Assembly (NCBI RefSeq): GCF_029603155.1
Contig: NZ_JAPMUA010000002.1
Span: 434,001 to 498,000, forward strand
Length of the DNA stretch: 64,000 bases
Source of the DNA: Galbibacter pacificus
Lineage (GTDB): Bacteria; Bacteroidota; Bacteroidia; Flavobacteriales; Flavobacteriaceae
Direction of reading: 5' to 3'
This document shows positions 1 to 9,900 of the stretch, piece after piece; the stretch's first letter is position 1; each line of letters opens with the position of its first letter. The notes under the pieces are model-generated. The model worked only from the letters and a program-made list of their open reading frames with translations. It did not search any database and had not been told where the DNA came from. A program made the translations under genes and the position numbers.

Positions 1-1039
1 TGGCCAATTTAGCCGATAATGCTTCCATTTTTTCTTTGTGGCTATTGGTATTTTCCATCCCACCGGGAACTTTTACAGAGAAAGAGCCATCGCCCGAAAA
101 ATTGGCAAACTCCTCCTCATAACCCTCAAAAGGTTGCCATTCGGCTTTTATGGTCTTCTTTGCGTTCATTACTTCCCATGTAGAATTACCCACAACCACA
201 ATCAGCTCGGGAAAAGCATCGGCATCAAACATGCTTTTGGCTTTTCCTTTCTCATAAGTTTTTATACTGAAAACATCTTTAATTCCCGGCATTTTACGTG
301 CTTCGGCATCATCAAAAGACTTTAAGGTAAGTCCAAACGCTGGCGGATGCACAATCATAGCAGTAAGCATTCCTTCTTCATATTGATCGATCCCGAACAA
401 AGGTTTTCCGGTTACGATTTTCTTTCCGTCTACGTTTCTGGTTGCCGTACCAATAATTTTAAACTCGTCCAAGCTTTTTAATTCAACCTCCTCGGGGGCG
501 GTCAAAGTTGCCGCCAATGAAGCTACTTCGCCATAACCTACCGAACGGTTGCTGCTTTTATGGTGAATTACGCCTGCTTCTGTAGTTACTTCTTCTACGG
601 GCACTTCCCATTGTTTTGCCGCGGCCTGTTTTAACATATGCCTTGCAGTTGCTCCGGCCATACGTAAACCGTCCCATCCTTGACGGATGGATTGACTTCC
701 TCCAGCCAGTTGCCGTATAAAAATAGTAGTATTAAGCGGAGCCTGCTCAACAAGTACGTTGTTCCAGTCTATGTCCAGCTCTTCGGCCACGATCATAGGC
801 ATGGATGTTTTTACATTCTGACCTATTTCGGGGTTCGGCGACATAATAGTTGCCATGCCATTATCGCCTATTTTAAGATATCCGTTAATTTCAAACCATT
901 CTTTGGGCATTTCTGCTACTTCCTTAGGCGAAGGATTGCACGATGCAAGCCAACTAAACCCAACTACGAGTCCGCCACCGGCCATAGCCGAAGTTTTCAA
1001 GAACGATCTTCTTCCATATGATGTTTTTATAAGTGCCAC
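1..1039 (-). CDS. Molybdopterin-dependent xanthine dehydrogenase-type oxidoreductase, large subunit (3' part cut by window edge)
   Basis: This is the N-terminal 346 codons of the molybdenum-cofactor subunit of an aldehyde/isoquinoline-oxidoreductase-type enzyme (xanthine oxidase family). The reading frame stays open to base 1. The predicted start is GTG at 1039, because no in-frame ATG lies between it and the upstream stop. The N-terminus carries a twin-arginine motif (GRRSFLK, residues 9-15), a hydrophobic stretch and a lipobox ending LASC at Cys34, so a Tat-exported, lipid-anchored protein is likely. The following sequence (EWFEINGYLKIGDNG, then EIGQNVKTSMPMIVAEELD) is typical of the molybdopterin-binding domain. 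The (2Fe-2S) subunit lies 50 bp upstream on the same strand, so the two probably form one operon and one complex. The substrate cannot be told from the sequence. Confidence 0.88.
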   Translation of the reverse strand, partial: MALIKTSYGRRSFLKTSAMAGGGLVVGFSWLASCNPSPKEVAEMPKEWFEINGYLKIGDNGMATIMSPNPEIGQNVKTSMPMIVAEELDIDWNNVLVEQAPLNTTIFIRQLAGGSQSIRQGWDGLRMAGATARHMLKQAAAKQWEVPVEEVTTEAGVIHHKSSNRSVGYGEVASLAATLTAPEEVELKSLDEFKIIGTATRNVDGKKIVTGKPLFGIDQYEEGMLTAMIVHPPAFGLTLKSFDDAEARKMPGIKDVFSIKTYEKGKAKSMFDADAFPELIVVVGNSTWEVMNAKKTIKAEWQPFEGYEEEFANFSGDGSFSVKVPGGMENTNSHKEKMEALSAKLA

Positions 1040-1089
1040 GATATTATTTTTAGTGATTAGTGATAAATGTGATTAGCAAAATTGAATAA

Positions 1090-1557
1090 CTAACTATTCT
1101 GTGCTGTGGTTGCAGCCGATTTAATTGCTTTCTTGATGCGTGTATAAGTACCACATCGGCATATATTGCCGTTCATGGCTTGATCAATCTCTTCATCGGT
1201 TGGGCTTGGGTTAGCTTTAAGCAAGGCTGTAGCCGACATAATTTGTCCGGCCTGGCAATACCCGCATTGTGGTACGTCCTGCTCCAACCATGCCTGTTGC
1301 ACCGGATGCTCTCCTTCTTTTGATAAGCCTTCAATGGTGGTGATTTTTTGTTCGCCAACCGCCGAAACAGGCAATTGGCATGAGCGTACCGCTACATCTT
1401 CAATATGGATGGTACATGCACCGCATTGAGCAATGCCACAACCAAATTTGGTGCCCACTAATTGAAGGTGATCGCGCAATACCCATAGCATAGGGGTATT
1501 AGGGTCTATACTTACTTGTCGTGATTCTCCGTTAATGTTAAGTTTAAAGTCGGCCAT
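1090..1557 (-). CDS. (2Fe-2S)-binding small subunit of the molybdenum hydroxylase
   Basis: The product is 155 residues, normal for the iron-sulfur subunit of xanthine dehydrogenase-family enzymes. The plant-type [2Fe-2S] motif is Cys40-x4-Cys45-x2-Cys48 with Cys60. The second C-terminal cluster motif is Cys98-x2-Cys101 with Cys133-x-Cys135 (NICRCGTY). It passes electrons from the Mo cofactor in the large subunit encoded immediately downstream. There is no signal peptide, so it would be co-exported with the Tat-bearing large subunit as a folded complex. That last point is inference from the family. No FAD-subunit gene is visible in this window, which matches the two-subunit isoquinoline 1-oxidoreductase layout. 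Confidence 0.93.
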   Translation of the reverse strand: MADFKLNINGESRQVSIDPNTPMLWVLRDHLQLVGTKFGCGIAQCGACTIHIEDVAVRSCQLPVSAVGEQKITTIEGLSKEGEHPVQQAWLEQDVPQCGYCQAGQIMSATALLKANPSPTDEEIDQAMNGNICRCGTYTRIKKAIKSAATTAQNS

Positions 1558-1656
1558 ATTCTTTATTTTTTGATTAAGTTAATAAATATTGTCATAGGAT
1601 TACTTGCAAAAAACAAACATTAACTTAGATTTTAGGGAAATATTAACATTATAATG

Positions 1657-3237
1657 TTACTTTCTATTTCTTCTAAAAGCTGTATAGCCCAAGTATGCAA
1701 GGGTTAATATTGCAAAATATATAAAGTACGATTTTGACGAACCCTCAACTGAAGTCAACAATCGCTTCCAACGTATTTTTTTTATAATCCCTTTTTCATT
1801 TTTATTCCAGCTGAACCAAATAAGAACAGGTTTTCCAATAATATGGTCAAAAGGAACAAAACCCCAAAAGCGGGAATCAATAGAATTATCCCTATTATCG
1901 CCCATCATCCAGTAATAATCCTGTTTAAAGGTATATGTTTTTGCTTCTTTTCCATTGATAAATATTTGATTCCCTTTTAGTTTTAATTCATTATGTTCAT
2001 ATTCTTCAATTACCCTTTTATACAACGGCAATATTCCTTTATTTAATTGAATGGTTCTTCCTGCTTTTGGAATATAAACTGCTTCAAATTGATTTACAGT
2101 ATTTTTATATGCTCCCGAATATGGAAAAACTTTTTGGACAATGGTTTCCATTTGTACCATGTCTCTGTTGGCGGCAACAACATTTGGGTTTTTCAATAGC
2201 TTTTTGACGGCTTTGTTGGTTAATGACTTAAAATAATATAAGCTGGGCTTAATTTCTCCAAACCAGTCGGTAACCCCAAAACGTTCGTACATATATTTTG
2301 GAGTAAGCTTACCTCCTTTGGTTTCTACAAAATATGCAAATTGTAGCCTTGCATTTTTTGGCAGTATTGATTTTTTATTATTTATAAAAACATATCCATT
2401 GATAATGGACAATGTATCTCCAGGTAAACCGACACAACGTTTAATTAAATTTGTTTTTTTGTCTATTGGCTTGTAATAATTTCTGTTTGGATGAAAGTTG
2501 CTCATATCCAAAAGCGTATCAGCAGGTTGGTTGAACACTACAAGGTCGTTTCGTTTTATTCGTTGAAAACCAGGCAACCTCAAATACGGGAGCTGAAACT
2601 TATTAAACCATGATGTTTCCTTTTTAGAAATAGCATCGTTAAATAAATACGACTTGCAATTAATAACTGGAATGGTATCGTGAACCATCGGGAAAGCAAT
2701 TGTTGTTAATGGAATCCTTGCTCCGTAATTAATTTTACTTACAAATAAAAAATCTCCAACAAGTAACGTTTTTTCAAGTGAAGATGAAGGTATTACATAC
2801 GGTTGAACAAGATATGTATGCACTATTGTTGCAACTACAATGGCAAATAACATAGAACTTATCCATTCACCGATGGATGTTTTAGGTTTCAATGACCTTT
2901 TGTTTATATATGATAAATCCATTGAAAAATAGTTTAGATATGCAACATACAATCCTAAACTACATACAACCAAAAATGTATCCAATAGAGTGTTTTTACC
3001 ATAACTCCTTATAGTTTCAACCCATATTACCAGAAACATGATTAAGTTGACAATGGGAACAAACAATAATATCACCCACCATGTTGGCCGGTTTATAATT
3101 TTCATTAAAATAACGGCATTGTATATAGGGGTTGCGGCTTCCCAACTTTTTCTTCCGGCCATTTTATATAATTTCCATGTCGATAAAAAATGTACCAATT
3201 GAATAAAAAGAAAATAAATAAACCAAATGAAAAACAT
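1657..3237 (-). CDS. lepB: Signal peptidase I (long Bacteroidota form)
   Basis: A membrane serine protease that removes Sec and Tat signal peptides, 526 residues, the long form seen in Bacteroidota. N-terminal transmembrane segments (about residues 1-20, 50-75, 85-105) precede the usual anchor at about 128-148. The S26 catalytic signature follows: PSSSLEKTL with nucleophile Ser153 (Leu replaces the usual Met after it), KRCVGLPGD with general base Lys266, and the GDNRDNSIDSR box near the C-terminus. A last transmembrane segment lies at about 500-518. The insert between the Lys box and the GDNRD box is long, as in relatives. A perfect 15-bp palindrome sits just upstream of the start (see 3241-3255). 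The AraC-type gene upstream ends 83 bp away, so co-transcription is possible. Confidence 0.93.
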   Translation of the reverse strand: MFFIWFIYFLFIQLVHFLSTWKLYKMAGRKSWEAATPIYNAVILMKIINRPTWWVILLFVPIVNLIMFLVIWVETIRSYGKNTLLDTFLVVCSLGLYVAYLNYFSMDLSYINKRSLKPKTSIGEWISSMLFAIVVATIVHTYLVQPYVIPSSSLEKTLLVGDFLFVSKINYGARIPLTTIAFPMVHDTIPVINCKSYLFNDAISKKETSWFNKFQLPYLRLPGFQRIKRNDLVVFNQPADTLLDMSNFHPNRNYYKPIDKKTNLIKRCVGLPGDTLSIINGYVFINNKKSILPKNARLQFAYFVETKGGKLTPKYMYERFGVTDWFGEIKPSLYYFKSLTNKAVKKLLKNPNVVAANRDMVQMETIVQKVFPYSGAYKNTVNQFEAVYIPKAGRTIQLNKGILPLYKRVIEEYEHNELKLKGNQIFINGKEAKTYTFKQDYYWMMGDNRDNSIDSRFWGFVPFDHIIGKPVLIWFSWNKNEKGIIKKIRWKRLLTSVEGSSKSYFIYFAILTLAYLGYTAFRRNRK

Positions 3238-3240
3238 ACG

Positions 3241-3255
3241 CGTGAAATTTTCACG
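3241..3255. promoter_or_regulatory. Perfect palindrome directly upstream of lepB
   Basis: Seven-base arms CGTGAAA / TTTCACG around one central base, ending 4 nt before the lepB start codon. A second perfect 14-bp palindrome (TAAATCATGATTTA) lies at 3287-3300. Either could be an operator, or an RNA hairpin that hides the lepB start. Function is inferred only from symmetry and position. Confidence 0.35.
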
Positions 3256-3320
3256 AAAATCATCTAATCATGCTGTTAAATCTATTTAAATCATGATTTA
3301 GGAAAACAAAATGGGATATT

Positions 3321-4379
3321 TTAATAAACTTTAACAGTTTGTTTATATTGAACGGGGGTCTTTCCGGTAATTTTTTTAAAGGCAATATTAAATGATGAAA
3401 TACTGCTAAATCCGCATTCGTAAGCAATTGCAGCCATAGTATAGTGCTTGTATTTATTGGTTTTAAGTAGTTCGACAGCTTGATAAACCCGAAGTTCTGC
3501 AATGTATTGCGAATAATTTTTGCCTTCAACCTGATTTATTATTTGCGATAATTGTTTAGATGTTATCCCTAAGGTTTTGCTAAGCGATGTTAAGGTAAGC
3601 TCCGGGTTTAAAAATGGTTTATCATCATTCATTAGACGTTTTAATTCATTTGAATAATCCAAAGCCGCATCCTTGTTCAATGATGAATTTTTATACTTTT
3701 CCATATCCGAAGAAAAAACATCAAAGCTATAAAAGCCCCAAATAATTAAAATCAATAAAACCACAGAAAAAACAAACGAACTACTTGGGTAAAACGGAAC
3801 AATATTAAAATAAATTAATACCGCATTGATATATATAACAATCGTGGAAGCAATAAATATTGTAAGCCAATTTTTAACTATTTTCCCTTTGGAAACATTC
3901 TCATAAAACCGCTGACTCCTCAAAACCCAATACAGAGCATACAAAGAGTACATGAGGCCATGTGCAAAAATAAAAAAGTAAAATACCCATGAATAAGGTT
4001 GATAAATAGCCGGAATATAAGCACTGAGTATAACGGAAAGAAAGAACGGAATAAAATGAAGGTATGTGTAAAGCGTATTCAACTTAGTTTTATTTTTTAT
4101 AAGATGAAAGCAATACAACCAAACCAATGGCCCAATTACCAAAAAAATACTCAAAAAAATATTGAGAATTGCTGTTTCAATAAAATAGTAATAATGAAAC
4201 AATGATTTTCCCATCCGCAAGCCGAAACAAAGTAGGTAAAGACCCAAAAAAATGTTTGCGTTGGCAGTAAATTTTCCTTTGCGAAATATCATGATAATTC
4301 CAAAGAAAACGCCAAGAATTACGCCAATACTACCAAATAAAAAACCTAAATGATTATAAAACTCCGAGTTTACATTCAT
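3321..4379 (-). CDS. AraC-family transcriptional regulator with multi-span membrane N-terminus
   Basis: 352 residues. The first roughly 225 residues contain about seven hydrophobic segments. The last roughly 85 form an AraC/XylS DNA-binding domain with two helix-turn-helix units (TSKQLSQIINQVEG, then AIAYECGFSSISSFNIAFKK and the GKTPVQYK ending). This membrane-plus-AraC layout is common in Flavobacteriia, where the membrane part is assumed to sense a signal in the envelope. The ligand and target genes are unknown. It lies upstream of lepB on the same strand, and the palindromes between the two genes are candidate binding sites. Confidence 0.88.
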   Translation of the reverse strand: MNVNSEFYNHLGFLFGSIGVILGVFFGIIMIFRKGKFTANANIFLGLYLLCFGLRMGKSLFHYYYFIETAILNIFLSIFLVIGPLVWLYCFHLIKNKTKLNTLYTYLHFIPFFLSVILSAYIPAIYQPYSWVFYFFIFAHGLMYSLYALYWVLRSQRFYENVSKGKIVKNWLTIFIASTIVIYINAVLIYFNIVPFYPSSSFVFSVVLLILIIWGFYSFDVFSSDMEKYKNSSLNKDAALDYSNELKRLMNDDKPFLNPELTLTSLSKTLGITSKQLSQIINQVEGKNYSQYIAELRVYQAVELLKTNKYKHYTMAAIAYECGFSSISSFNIAFKKITGKTPVQYKQTVKVY

Positions 4380-4438
4380 TACTATCTACATTTATTATAT
4401 GCAGCAAATTTATAAGTCCTTTATTTTCAAACCCTTTC

Positions 4439-5716
4439 TTATTCCTCTAAAGCCTGATAAATTAACGAATGTAGTTTTTCATGATCTTCCATGGTTTTTG
4501 TAGGGATGACTTGTGTTAAATAAACCACAACCATATCTTCTTTTGGGTCGACCCAATAGGTAGAATGATATGCCCCGCCCCATCCATATTCGCCAACAGA
4601 GCCCATTGTTCCCCTTGCACCAAGGTCTTCTACCACCGTAAAGCCCAGGCCAAAGCCCGTGCCGTCTGCCCAGGGAAACTTAATGTTTCTAAGATGGTTT
4701 ACAGTCATTAATTCAACCGATTTTCTCGATAATATACGGGCACCGTTTAACGTTCCTTTATTGAGCATCATTTGTAAAAAGCGTGCATAATCGCTGGCCG
4801 TGCTTACTAATCCGGCACCGCCCGAGTAACTTGTTCGGGGGCCGTCTACATAGGCTCCCTGGCCTACCATCCCACCGGGATTTGGGGCTTTTTCCAATCC
4901 GTTTCCAGAAGGGGAATATACCACGGCAAGCCTGTCTTTTTTGTCTTTTGGTAAATAAAAATAGGTATCGTTCATTTTTAAAGGCCCCAAAATGTTCGTA
5001 TGTAAAAAGTCATTTAATGTTTCTCCTGAAACGACTTCAATAATGGCACCTAAAATATCAATGCTATACCCATATACAAACTGTTCACCGGGCTGGGCAT
5101 CAAAAGGAAGGTTCCCCATTTTTTTTACGGTTTCCAAAATAGGTTCTTTTCTATCGGCAAAGTACCAGCCTTGAATCCCGGCTTCTTTCCATTTATCGGC
5201 TGCAATACCGTTACCATATCCAATCCCCGAGGTATGCGTTAATAAATCGCGTAGTGTAATGGCTCTTTTGGCAGCTACCACATTATAAGAGCCGTCTTCT
5301 TTGGCAACGGCAACCGTTGTTTTTTTAAACTCTGGAATGTATTTTCCCACCTCATCTGTAATGGATAGTTTTCCCTGTTCCTGCAACATCATGATCCCAA
5401 CGCTTACAATGGCTTTTGTTTGAGAAGCTATACGGAACATATCGGTTTTCTTCATAGGAACATTTTTCTCGATATCCTTTTTACCAAAAGCTTTGTAATA
5501 GGCTATTTTTCCATGTCTTGCCACTAATAAAACAGAACCCGGCAAGGCATCGTCTTTTACAAAATCGTTAAAGGTTTTGGTTAAATAAGTAAGTCGGTTT
5601 GAAGATATTCCAACAGCTTCAGGACTTGTTTCGGGCAGTGTTTGGGCAGATAGTACACTTAGGTTAATTATTGCCACAAAAAGCATCAACATGGATGCAT
5701 ATTTTTTAACCTTCAT
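4439..5716 (-). CDS. Serine hydrolase of the beta-lactamase/esterase (class C-like) family
   Basis: 425 residues with a Sec signal peptide (cleavage near AQ at 24-25). The S-x-x-K nucleophile motif is Ser98-Gln-Thr-Lys101, followed by the conserved LLTHTSGIGYG segment and a YGYSIDILG stretch in the position of the Tyr-x-Ser/Asn motif. These identify the PF00144 beta-lactamase-related fold used by esterases, D-aminopeptidases and penicillin-binding-like enzymes. A periplasmic esterase or peptidase-like role is more likely than beta-lactam resistance, but the substrate is not readable from sequence. It stands alone between the AraC regulator and a small exported protein. Confidence 0.88.
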   Translation of the reverse strand: MKVKKYASMLMLFVAIINLSVLSAQTLPETSPEAVGISSNRLTYLTKTFNDFVKDDALPGSVLLVARHGKIAYYKAFGKKDIEKNVPMKKTDMFRIASQTKAIVSVGIMMLQEQGKLSITDEVGKYIPEFKKTTVAVAKEDGSYNVVAAKRAITLRDLLTHTSGIGYGNGIAADKWKEAGIQGWYFADRKEPILETVKKMGNLPFDAQPGEQFVYGYSIDILGAIIEVVSGETLNDFLHTNILGPLKMNDTYFYLPKDKKDRLAVVYSPSGNGLEKAPNPGGMVGQGAYVDGPRTSYSGGAGLVSTASDYARFLQMMLNKGTLNGARILSRKSVELMTVNHLRNIKFPWADGTGFGLGFTVVEDLGARGTMGSVGEYGWGGAYHSTYWVDPKEDMVVVYLTQVIPTKTMEDHEKLHSLIYQALEE

Positions 5717-5804
5717 TTTGAATATTAATTATGGATTTCACTTACAAATTAAGTGTTTTATTTACTTTTAAAAAAGTCAACAACAATATATCCACTTATA
5801 AATA

Positions 5805-6179
5805 TTATTCATGAATGGCATTTAAATGCCTATAGGCTCTTTTTACCTTTTCCCTGTTTTCTTTCTGCATTTCTTTGTAAGTGCTATAACTTGCAGGGGA
5901 AAGGGCTGCTTGAAGCTCATCGTCCTTACCCTTCATGAGCGATTTTAGTTCTTGAAATTTTTCGTTTCTGGAAACACTGCTGTTTTTTACTTCAACTGCC
6001 TTGTCATAGTATTTTTTGCTGATGCTTATAAAACTGTCCTTTTCGGCACCTGTTAGCTGAAGCTGTTCTACCTGTTTGTTCAACATATCGTTATAAGACA
6101 TATTTTGTGGGGCTGTTTCTTCTTGTGCCGATACAGAAAACTGAAGCATTATTAATGCTATAAAAAGTAACTTTTTCAT
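5805..6179 (-). CDS. Small exported helical protein, Spy/CpxP-like in pattern
   Basis: 124 residues: a signal peptide (about 1-18, ending VSAQE), then a highly charged, almost entirely helical mature part with heptad-like spacing (LQLTGAEKDSFISISKKYYDKA, and LSPASYSTYKEMQKENREK). The LTGAEKDSF and LSPASYSTYKEMQ segments resemble the LTxxQ-type helices of periplasmic Spy/CpxP chaperone-like proteins, though the exact motif is absent. Flavobacterial genomes carry many such short proteins of unknown function. Role unassigned; periplasmic location is well supported. Confidence 0.75.
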   Translation of the reverse strand: MKKLLFIALIMLQFSVSAQEETAPQNMSYNDMLNKQVEQLQLTGAEKDSFISISKKYYDKAVEVKNSSVSRNEKFQELKSLMKGKDDELQAALSPASYSTYKEMQKENREKVKRAYRHLNAIHE

Positions 6180-6276
6180 GTTATCCTTAATTGGTGTTAT
6201 AGCATAAAGATAATAAAAATCTAAACGATTGCCCCGTTAATCAAAATAAGTTATACATTGTGTTGTTTTTATTAAT

Positions 6277-6840
6277 TCACTGGGCATTAATGCATTTTAA
6301 AATATAATTAGCCCTTTCGCTTGGACTTTTCTTTGGGACTTCATTAATGGTATAATGATATTCTTTGTACGTCTCTGCCATTTTCTTGAAGGTCAATAAA
6401 GCTTCTTCCCAATTTTGTTTTCTTTCGCCATCGGTTATGTATATTTCTTTCCACGGCGGAAGTATAAAAACGTTTTTGTTGTACCGTAATTTTTTACCGT
6501 ACCCATGCATGTGCCCGTTTATTTTTGAATTAATCAATTTGGCATAGCAAAGCGTGTCCAGAAACCCACGATCAAAGAAAACCGGAACAGAACCGGCATG
6601 TTCCTTTTCAACTTCTTTATAGCTTTTAATAGATCGGTCAAATAGTAATTGTTTGTACAATTCTGTGTTTTTCCATGGAAGGGCTTCTCCATTATTATGC
6701 TTCTGCTCAATTATAAGTTCTCTTGCTATCTCGGGTACAACAACCAAATTTTTATTTTTTAGTTCATTAAGCAACGTTGTTTTTCCAACACCGGGCCCGC
6801 CGGTAATAACAAAAAAATTGTTGTTTATAGTTAAGTTCAT
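6277..6840 (-). CDS. P-loop ATPase/kinase-like protein (AAA_28 type)
   Basis: 187 residues with Walker A GGPGVGKTT at residues 14-22 and a Walker B-like FFDRGFLD segment about residue 92. This is the pattern of the AAA_28 family, predicted NTPases related to NadR-type kinase domains. No other domain and no membrane segment is present. It lies 157 bp downstream of the giant gene on the same strand, separated by a strong hairpin (6891-6965), so shared transcription is doubtful. The substrate is unknown. Confidence 0.85.
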   Translation of the reverse strand: MNLTINNNFFVITGGPGVGKTTLLNELKNKNLVVVPEIARELIIEQKHNNGEALPWKNTELYKQLLFDRSIKSYKEVEKEHAGSVPVFFDRGFLDTLCYAKLINSKINGHMHGYGKKLRYNKNVFILPPWKEIYITDGERKQNWEEALLTFKKMAETYKEYHYTINEVPKKSPSERANYILKCINAQ

Positions 6841-6890
6841 TGTTTTAATTTGTTGAAGGCACTCATAGGCTTGTAGTTTTTTTTATTATA

Positions 6891-6965
6891 AACTCATCTT
6901 AACTCTTTCCACCCTGCCCGACAAGGGTTATTCTGGTGGGTTGATTAAAAAAGTTAAGACGAGTT
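6891..6965 (-). terminator. Long hairpin between the giant gene and the P-loop ATPase
   Basis: Arms 6891-6904 and 6952-6965 are inverted repeats matching at 13 of 14 positions (AACTCATCTTAACT against AGTTAAGACGAGTT). The 47-nt interior holds a nested CCACC/GGTGG pair (6909-6913 with 6935-6939) and an alternative CCCT/AGGG pair. It lies just after the stop of the giant gene, so a terminator or 3' end structure is the simplest reading. No strong T-run adjoins it on the minus strand. Confidence 0.5.
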
Positions 6966-6997
6966 CTAATTGAAGCAATAATGGTATACCATTAAAA

Positions 6998-9900
6998 TTA
7001 TGTAAATCTAGCAATTATATTTGTTTCGCCTATAATAATGCGTTCATATGCATTGGCTCCTTCTATTATGCCAGAGACATCGCTAATGGAATAATAACCG
7101 CTGCTTAATGCGCTCATGTGGTCTCTTACATTTTGCCCTAATGCATCCATGGGAACATCATTCAGGCTACTTTCGTTTATCAATCGCCCAGCACTATCAA
7201 GCGGCCTTAATTTATACGCTACCCTATCTGAAGTATTTGTAGTGTTTCCACCCACAAGCCTTGCAAAATTGGCATCTTCAATTTGAATTATCTCAACTAC
7301 AACATCCACATGGCTGGAGCCACTGGACGGGCTAATCCTACCATTGCCATTAATGCTATATGTAGCTCCATCCCGACCGTTTAGTATTAAATCTCCCAAT
7401 TGTACGGGTTCTGTGGTTGGGTCCAGTAAAGTAATGGAATTATGCTGTAATTGCATACTTTGAGCAATGTACCTTACATGGTTTCCGCCGGCTTTAAAGA
7501 TTCCCAACCTTTCCAAATTATCTTTTGCATGGCGCAAAAGTGTTCGTTTTTGGGTATTGCTTAGCGTGTTGTAATCTTCTAGGTCCAAGCCATTGTGTGT
7601 AGCCAATTCTGGATAATTGGCTACAACGGCATGCAAATAGCCCCTTAATAATAAATAAGAAATAAATGCAGCACTCCACGCTACTTGACTGGGCTCTGTT
7701 TGCCTTGCGGTGCTTTCGGCACCAGAAACAGAATAGAAAGGCAACCAATATTCCGTAACTTTTTCTATGCCGTCATTATTATTGTCCAATAAACCTCCTG
7801 TCCACCAAGTATTAAATTCATCATGGGCTACCTGTATGGCAAAATTCATAACGGTATCGGCAGGGATATCCCATTGATTTCCCGCCCCCGAAGCTTGCCC
7901 TTCAGAAACCAAGGAAAGTCTTTCATTAAATCTTACCACTTGTAGAAACAGGTCTCCAGAGTTGTCTGTAGCCATTTGTTCGAACATTTCAATAAAATCA
8001 TCAAAATACTCAAATTGTTCTTGCCCGTCCTGAGGATTTATAAATTTAAAGGTAACATCGTCTGGATTGTTTAAATCTCCAGACATTCCAAATAGCAACA
8101 ATGCATGCGGCGAGAACCCACCTGTAGGATCGGCATCTATAGTAATCCATAATGGTCCATAATTGCTTAACCACTCGTAATATTGCTGAATTGTATAACT
8201 TGCCGGTGGCATGGCCTGCATGTTCAACGCGCTTATAAATTGATTTTTTTCTGATGCTGCTAACCCGGTAGCATTGTCGAACATAGTTACATAGTAATTT
8301 TCGTTTGGCGGGGTCAAATTTTCTCCGGCCATTCTTAGTATTTCCGGAATTGGGTTCGAGCTGTGTAATTTCCAATTCATCATCATGGTAGCTACCGTTG
8401 CCCAACAACCCATAGACGGCTGTATTAACCCTTCAACAGTATAATTTACGTTAACAGGTTGAGAGCCTTCGGGTGGCCTTACGCTTATAGATTCATGGGT
8501 GCCATCGGCATCGGTACGCTGTGCCTGTACAGATTGACCACGGTTTACGGCATCGGAAGCTGTTTGGGATAATGAAGGCCTACTTTGTTCGCGCTCAAAT
8601 TGCTGAGTTTCCCTTGCGCTTTCCCCTCCGTCTATTTGCTGTTGCAAATGTTGACGCGTTAAATTTTGTGCGTCTTCATCGCTTATATTACCATCACGGC
8701 GTGCCTGCGAAATACCATCGGCAATGTTTTGAGAATTTTGGGTATTATGTTGCTGGGTTGCCAGGCTTTTTGCCATTTCTGCAAAAGCCTTTGCATTTTC
8801 CTGATTGGAAAGATAAGTTTTCATGGCATTTTCCTGATTTCCTGCCAATCCGGTAATATCGTTAAACACGCCTGATTTCCCTAACAATTCTGATAATTGG
8901 GATAAACCGGCCCCCGGTGCCGGAGCATCGGGCGCATTTTGTATATTTACCATTGGAGTGGCAAAATCTTTATACTCGGGCTTGTATTCGGTTACGGTTG
9001 GCGTTGGGGTTACCACAGGAGCTATTGAAGTAGGCTCTTCGGTCCTAAACTTATCCCAATCCTGAGATGAGTTTTCTTTTACCATTTCGCAGGCATCGCA
9101 ATTGCCTTGTATGGCTTCCATAAATACGCCACGGGTTGGCACGCTTACCCTATATGGAGGTATTGGGGTAAGGGGCTTGTAATAATCAAACAGCGATGTT
9201 TCTATAAATACATTATCGCCAATTTCTTCAAGCATGTTGTTTCTTCCTACGCGGTATCCTTCGGCTACTGGAAAAACCAAAGAATTCCCCGTAATGGTAG
9301 TCAATTCGTTTTTTACCACCGATGCCAAGCTGCGCATCACCGATTTATGTCCTGTTGAAGTATATGTTTGTATATTGAAGCCATCGAGGAGCATGTACCG
9401 TCTGTCCGGATCCAAATTTGACCACAATATTTTATTATAATGCTCTAAATTACTGTTTAAATGCTCAATGAGCTCGTTTACAAGGTATTCATCTTCTTTT
9501 CTGGGGTTTTTCTTTTCGAGTGAATTCAATGGCGTATTGATATTCGGTACATCATCATGTAAGTCGTTTACAAGCCGCCTGTTTACCAAAGTTGACGAAT
9601 GGTAATCGCTTCTGTAATTAATCTGGATGCTATCTAGTTTAAAGGTTACGTAATTAAAAAACAGATCGTGATATTCCCCGGTTAACGGCGAAGTAAAATC
9701 AATTTCTATTTCATCAATGGATTTACGGGTTTTGTTTGTGGGAAGGCCGTTATCTTTTATGTAATATTTTAATATCCTATTCCCTCCTTTATATTTTTGC
9801 TCTTCCGTAAGGTCCACATCACCAAGTGGCGTAATGGAAACCCTTGCCCCACCACTTCCAATATTATCTTTTATCAAGTTGCTTACAATTTGCGGTGCTA

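Noticed and set aside
4439..5716. Serine hydrolase as an antibiotic-resistance beta-lactamase
   Set aside because: Only the broad PF00144 fold and S-x-x-K motif are visible; the context and motifs fit an esterase or peptidase-like enzyme better.
9107..9440. Plus-strand ORFs inside the giant gene
   Set aside because: Shadow frames of a long, coherent minus-strand protein; no domain or start context.
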